From Lentisphaerota bacterium (GTDB taxonomy: Bacteria; Verrucomicrobiota; Kiritimatiellia; RFP12; UBA1067), in the NCBI GenBank assembly GCA_015061765.1, contig SUVZ01000183.1, forward strand, positions 1 through 7,409: a stretch of 7,409 nucleotides of DNA, read 5' to 3'. This document shows positions 4,158-7,409 of the stretch, in pieces (the stretch's first letter is position 1; every line of letters begins with the position of its first letter). Below the pieces are notes generated by a model. That model made no database searches. It saw only the letters and a program-made list of their open reading frames with translations, and was not told where the DNA came from. Position numbers and translations under genes: made by a program.

Positions 4158-6112
4158 GTAAAATGAATATTGGTGTGCGAATCAGGTTGTCATCCAGTCA
4201 TGCGTTTTTGAGCGTCTGCTTTGCATTTTGCATTGTCGGAGTGTCCTCAATAGCAATCCGCGTTGAAGCAGATGAAGTCCGGGCATCGGAATTCGGCTGG
4301 AGCGCGGAAGATGCGACGGATGCGCTTCAGTCGGCAATCGACTCGGGTGCGGAGCGAGTGATCGTGGATCGCCAGAAAGACGATTGGATTGTCCGTCCCA
4401 TTTTCCTGAGGAGGTCAAACCAGGAGGTCGTTCTTGCGGATGGTGTTACAGTGCGGGCAAAGAAGGGCGAGTTCCTCGGTTTAAACGACTGCCTAGTAAG
4501 CATTCCGCGCGGTGTGTCGAACGTGACATTGCGAGGAGAGGGACGGGTTGCGCTCGCAATGGAAAAGTCCGATTACCAAAACAAGACATTGTACAAGCCA
4601 AGCCAGTGGCGCCATGCTGTCTCAATTAAGGGCGCTAAGAATGTGGTTGTCCGGGATGTTGAAATCCGTTCAAGTGGCGGCGACGGCGTGTATGTCGGAA
4701 AAAATGCGAAAAACGTTCGGCTGGAGAACTTGGTGTGCCGAGACCACCACAGGCAGGGTATCAGTGTGATATCAGCGGTTGGCATGATTGTGTCGCGTTG
4801 CATTTTCGCCGACACGCGTGGGAGGCCACCGCAGTGCGGACTTGACATCGAGCCGAATGGTGGCAGTGACAGGCTTGAAGGTATCGTCTTCGAAGACTGC
4901 GAATTCTGCGGCAATGCGCTCCATGGAATTAATATATGGTTGACCTGTCTTAGACCATCCTCATCTCCTGTTTCAATCTCATTCCGTCGCTGCCGTGTCT
5001 ATTCCAATGTATGTGGCGTATACGTGTTCCCTTTCGGAAATGCAAAGGGCGAGATATTGTTTGATGAATGTACTTTTATGGGAAACCGCAGCGAGGCGTT
5101 TTCGGTCGGGGAACATAGAACCGGTGGTCTCTCAATCACGGTTAAGAATTCGCTTATGGATGCTCGAGGCAGTGAGCGTCCTGCGGTTTCGTTCAGCAAT
5201 GGTTCAAATATAGCTGACTTTGGCGGAATCACTTTTGAAGAGGTGCGCGTTGTTCCTGGCTTAGGTGGAGGTGTCCGTTATGATGGCACGGCGGGGACAG
5301 GACTCGACACTGCGACGCTCAAAGGCGGATTCCGTGAAATGCAGATAGATGGATCATGGCGAGATATCTCATTTTTCGATTTGGCGAAGACATATCCAAC
5401 AAACGCTGCCGCACTGAAGATTCTGCGGGATTTCGTTGTTTCCGATGTGAATTTCAGGAGAGCCAGGCCTTTGCCAGCCGCCACAAAGTTGGCGAAACCA
5501 GTAGCCACAGGCAATTTCCGCGGAAAGTTTACCTTCGTGCAGTATGTGCCATCGGCCGGCGAATGGCCTGTCGTTTTCCGCGCTTCTGCGATACGTGGTC
5601 GTAAATTCCGTGCCAATGTGCGCGTCTGCGACACGGCTGGCATCGAGGTCGATGCATTCGCGATAGAAGGTCCGTCCATCACAACAAACATTTTGCGGAC
5701 GACCGGGGGAGGCGCAATGCGCTATGATATCGATTGCGGACGCGGGCTGGTGTCAGTAGAGTCGCAATTGCCGGGACAGGGGGTGCTTTCCAGTCCGTGG
5801 GTGCATCCATTCTGTGGAAGTGGGAGGCGCTATTTCTTCGCTGTTCCGCCGGGTGGCGATCCGGTACGTGTCATGGTAAAACCGTCGGAACCTTGCAGTG
5901 CGAGACTGATTGCCCCGGATGGAAGCATCGTGGCCGAGAAACCGTTCGACAGGAACCAGGCCATGCTTGAAGCAAGTCGCGATGCTACAGACAAAACCGC
6001 GGTATGGATGCTTGAGTTTCCTCGAATCGCGGAAGATGCAGAATTCCGGATTGGTGCTCCCGCAATGCCGGTTGTCTCGGCAGATGCGTCTGCAGTTCTG
6101 CTCTTCGAGTGA
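4154..6112 (+). CDS. Exported right-handed parallel beta-helix protein (pectate-lyase-like fold, possible polysaccharide-active enzyme)
   Basis: This 652-residue protein has a signal peptide (hydrophobic core about 17-35, likely cleavage after Ala39). Residues 45-130 resemble the N-terminus of pectate-lyase-3/GH28-like beta-helix proteins: a DATDALQSAID segment (53-63) followed by strand repeats through PIFLRRSNQEVVLADGVTV. The helix body (about 120-370) contains GGDGVYVG (175-182), RQGISVIS (200-207) and GLDIEPNG (229-236), a pattern I associate with beta-helix proteins of Planctomycetes and Verrucomicrobia. Successive coils place cysteines at 195, 216, 249, 280 and 306, with Asn/Asp at 220, 254, 285 and 311 forming a probable ladder. 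Residues from about 430 to 652 look like one or two beta-sandwich domains. A polysaccharide lyase or hydrolase role is plausible, but I cannot assign catalytic residues or a CAZy family. The start at 4154 overlaps the previous stop as ATGA. ATG at 4163 is an alternative that leaves the signal peptide intact. Confidence 0.88.
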   Translation: MSKMNIGVRIRLSSSHAFLSVCFAFCIVGVSSIAIRVEADEVRASEFGWSAEDATDALQSAIDSGAERVIVDRQKDDWIVRPIFLRRSNQEVVLADGVTVRAKKGEFLGLNDCLVSIPRGVSNVTLRGEGRVALAMEKSDYQNKTLYKPSQWRHAVSIKGAKNVVVRDVEIRSSGGDGVYVGKNAKNVRLENLVCRDHHRQGISVISAVGMIVSRCIFADTRGRPPQCGLDIEPNGGSDRLEGIVFEDCEFCGNALHGINIWLTCLRPSSSPVSISFRRCRVYSNVCGVYVFPFGNAKGEILFDECTFMGNRSEAFSVGEHRTGGLSITVKNSLMDARGSERPAVSFSNGSNIADFGGITFEEVRVVPGLGGGVRYDGTAGTGLDTATLKGGFREMQIDGSWRDISFFDLAKTYPTNAAALKILRDFVVSDVNFRRARPLPAATKLAKPVATGNFRGKFTFVQYVPSAGEWPVVFRASAIRGRKFRANVRVCDTAGIEVDAFAIEGPSITTNILRTTGGGAMRYDIDCGRGLVSVESQLPGQGVLSSPWVHPFCGSGRRYFFAVPPGGDPVRVMVKPSEPCSARLIAPDGSIVAEKPFDRNQAMLEASRDATDKTAVWMLEFPRIAEDAEFRIGAPAMPVVSADASAVLLFE

Positions 6113-6150
6113 GTAGCGGATAGCCGTCTCATCATGATTTTTGGAACTTG

Positions 6151-6181
6151 TTGCGCATAGCAGATGCTTTTCGGATATAAT
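6151..6181 (+). promoter_or_regulatory. Promoter for the GntR-type gene, nearly leaderless
   Basis: TATAAT at 6176-6181 ends 10 bases before the ATG at 6192, giving an expected leader of about 3-4 nt. The best -35 candidate is TTGCGC (6151-6156) at a longer than ideal 19-base spacing. The -10 region shares the 8-mer GATATAAT with the promoter at 262. An 8-bp palindrome ATCATGAT lies just upstream at 6131-6138. The promoter suggests that the regulator is transcribed separately from the operon ending 79 bases earlier, although read-through is possible because no terminator lies between. Confidence 0.55.
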
Positions 6182-6191
6182 TCCAGCCCTG

Positions 6192-7292
6192 ATGGATTCA
6201 AAGGATAGGCAGATATCTCTACCGTTTGCGGTGGATAGGGCAAGCCGTACAGATATCCCGCGTCAGGTTACTGACGGGCTCCGTGCAGCGATAAAGACCG
6301 GCTTTTTCAAGCCGGGTGATATTTTGCCGTCGGTGCAGGAGCTGCGCAAGGCATTGGGGGTGTCAGTTCGTGCGCCTCTGGAGGCTATACGGTGTTTGGC
6401 GGATGAGGGGCTTGTGGCATCACGGCGGCATGTCGGGTGTGTGGTGTTGGGGCGGCACGAGATGTCATGGAAGGGGCATGTGCTGATAATTTATCCAAAC
6501 ATCACGCCCGTGTTCTACAAATCTGTGATAGAGATGCGCGTGTCGGATATGCTGCAGCGCAATGGATATCTGGCGACGCGTCTTATGCTTGGCGGAGGAG
6601 AGAAGGAGGGATACGATTTCTCTCAACTCGACCTTGTTCTCAAACAGCCTACGTCGTTTGTGCTTGTTCTTGGCGATAGGCCAAAGATTTTCCGGCGATT
6701 GGCATCGGCAGGCGTCCCGTATGTGGGATTCATGAATACGCAACGAACCCCTGTAGGTTCTGTTGGCTACATACATTTTGATTGTCATGCTGCGGATGAT
6801 GAACTGGCTGAATGTTGCCTTAAAAGAGGTGTGAAGACGCTTGTGCAGGTGGGGGCGTACAATAGTCTGGATTTCATGGATAGAGCCGTATTCAAGAGAT
6901 TTGGCATTCGCCTAGAAACCCAGAAGATTGTTTACCGTCGGAATGTAGATGAAGGGGTTGGCGCACTTGTGCGAGCTTCCTATAAGGCTTTTGACGGATG
7001 GAAACCGGGTGGGAAAGACCAAGCCCTATTCTTCATTGATGATTACATAGCTCGCGGAGCTATGACGGCTATGATAGAGAATGGCATTCGTATAGGGGAA
7101 GATGTTCTCATTGGGGCGCATTCGAACAGAGGTATAGATTTGGTGCTTGGAAAGGACATCACAAGAATTGAGGCCAGACCGCGCAGTGATGCCGAAAAGA
7201 CGTTTAACGCGATATATTCCTTCCTTGATACGGGGATATTCCCTGAAAGTGTCAAAGCGGCTCCCGTGTTTGTTGCTGGAGAGACATTGTAA
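6192..7292 (+). CDS. GntR-type transcriptional regulator with LacI-like sugar-binding domain
   Basis: This 366-residue protein has an N-terminal GntR winged helix-turn-helix (about residues 20-86). It shows IPRQVTDGLRAAI (22-34), FFKPGDILPSVQELRKALGV (38-57), a recognition-helix region VSVRAPLEAIRCLADEGLV (57-75) and the wing to VGCVV. From about 95 the protein changes to a periplasmic-binding-protein/LacI-like effector domain. This begins GHVLIIYPNI and contains the typical FFIDDYIARGAMTAMIENGI (280-299) followed by IGEDVLIGAHSNRGID, equivalent to the ND..A.G....L...G......D..I.G.. pattern of LacI proteins. It should bind DNA as a dimer and respond to a sugar or similar ligand. I chose ATG 6192 over the upstream TTG at 6141 because the promoter TATAAT lies between them and the family N-terminus needs no extra residues. 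Its position directly after the exported pair suggests that it controls them or itself. The ligand is unknown. Confidence 0.9.
   Translation: MDSKDRQISLPFAVDRASRTDIPRQVTDGLRAAIKTGFFKPGDILPSVQELRKALGVSVRAPLEAIRCLADEGLVASRRHVGCVVLGRHEMSWKGHVLIIYPNITPVFYKSVIEMRVSDMLQRNGYLATRLMLGGGEKEGYDFSQLDLVLKQPTSFVLVLGDRPKIFRRLASAGVPYVGFMNTQRTPVGSVGYIHFDCHAADDELAECCLKRGVKTLVQVGAYNSLDFMDRAVFKRFGIRLETQKIVYRRNVDEGVGALVRASYKAFDGWKPGGKDQALFFIDDYIARGAMTAMIENGIRIGEDVLIGAHSNRGIDLVLGKDITRIEARPRSDAEKTFNAIYSFLDTGIFPESVKAAPVFVAGETL
6261..6315. repeat. Two strong inverted repeats near the 5' end of the GntR-type gene
   Basis: CGTCAG-GTTA-CTGACG (6261-6276) and CCGGCTT-TTTC-AAGCCGG (6298-6315) are perfect stems of 6 and 7 bp, each with a 4-base loop. 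Both lie within the first 125 bases of the coding sequence, over codons for the winged-helix domain. They could form adjacent hairpins in a nearly leaderless mRNA or serve as dimer-binding sites. Chance from conserved codons (TGFFKPG) is a real alternative. Confidence 0.4.
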
Positions 7293-7409
7293 ACATTTGG
7301 AAATCTGGGGACACGTACGCCGAGCAAAACTCGGCTGGACTAGCAGAATGAAAGGAGTCTGCACTGTAAAGAAGTCGGCATACAGTTAGGAAGGCGGGGC
7401 GTGCAGAGG
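7293..7409. other. Terminal non-coding stretch with two inverted repeats
   Basis: After the GntR-type stop there is GCCGAG-CAAAA-CTCGGC (7319-7335, 6-bp stem) and GCAGA-N10-TCTGC (7343-7362, 5-bp stem). The loop of the second includes AAAGGAG. Neither stem is followed by a T-run, so a standard terminator is not supported. TGGGGACACGTAC (7306-7318) precedes the first stem and recalls sequences I have seen beside small repetitive elements, but I cannot confirm this. I see no convincing gene before the window ends. Confidence 0.35.

Noticed and set aside
5278..5691. Minus-strand open frames of about 137 codons opposite the beta-helix gene (also 5830-6243)
   Set aside because: They are antisense shadows. 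The composition is that of a reversed beta-rich gene, and no initiation signals were seen.
6141..6191. Longer N-terminus (TTG start at 6141) for the GntR-type protein
   Set aside because: The extra 17 residues cover the TATAAT promoter box and do not resemble the family. The ATG at 6192 fits the usual GntR N-terminus.
1..7409. CRISPR array, tRNA, rRNA, insertion sequence with transposase, toxin-antitoxin pair
   Set aside because: I looked for regularly spaced repeats, cloverleaf-like segments, transposase motifs and small paired genes and saw none that could be supported.

Overview
The window looks like a piece of a chromosome from a Gram-negative, carbohydrate-degrading bacterium. My best guess is the PVC group (Lentisphaerota/Kiritimatiellota type, gut or sediment). 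This is inferred from the combination of a GntR regulator fused to a LacI-like sugar-binding domain, Sec-exported right-handed beta-helix proteins, an AraC/cupin relic and an AAA-like/PD-(D/E)XK (DUF1703-type) protein. No rRNA, tRNA or taxonomic marker is present, so the assignment is soft. All convincing genes are on the + strand.

Left part (1-1860): the window opens with the 3' tail of an unidentified GC-rich gene. A near-consensus promoter (TTGCGG-17 bp-TATAAT) overlaps that gene's stop codon and sits so close to the next ATG that the mRNA would be almost leaderless. The gene it drives (277-1860) is a complete, 527-residue AAA-ATPase-like/PD-(D/E)XK protein. A perfect 12-bp inverted repeat lies inside its first 100 bases.

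Middle (1861-2981): an AraC-type regulator keeps its cupin sensor domain but loses the DNA-binding domain where it runs into a pyrimidine-rich tract. Read on the minus strand, the DNA beyond that tract looks like the beginning of another gene (excellent Shine-Dalgarno, ATG, Lys/Glu-rich start), with an intrinsic terminator further upstream. This suggests a deletion or rearrangement scar. An AT-rich regulatory region follows, with a palindrome, a perfect tandem 9-mer and a promoter.

Right part (2982-7409): this is a two-gene operon for exported proteins, joined by an ATGA overlap. The first gene encodes a 391-residue beta-rich protein of unknown function. The second encodes a 652-residue right-handed parallel beta-helix protein with a pectate-lyase-like N-terminus, a cysteine/asparagine ladder and C-terminal beta domains. 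Next comes a GntR-type regulator with a periplasmic-binding-protein-like effector domain, which has its own near-leaderless promoter. The simplest model is that the GntR protein senses a sugar and controls itself and/or the exported pair, which would act on or bind a polysaccharide. That link is inferred from gene order only. The last 117 bases hold two small inverted repeats and no clear gene.
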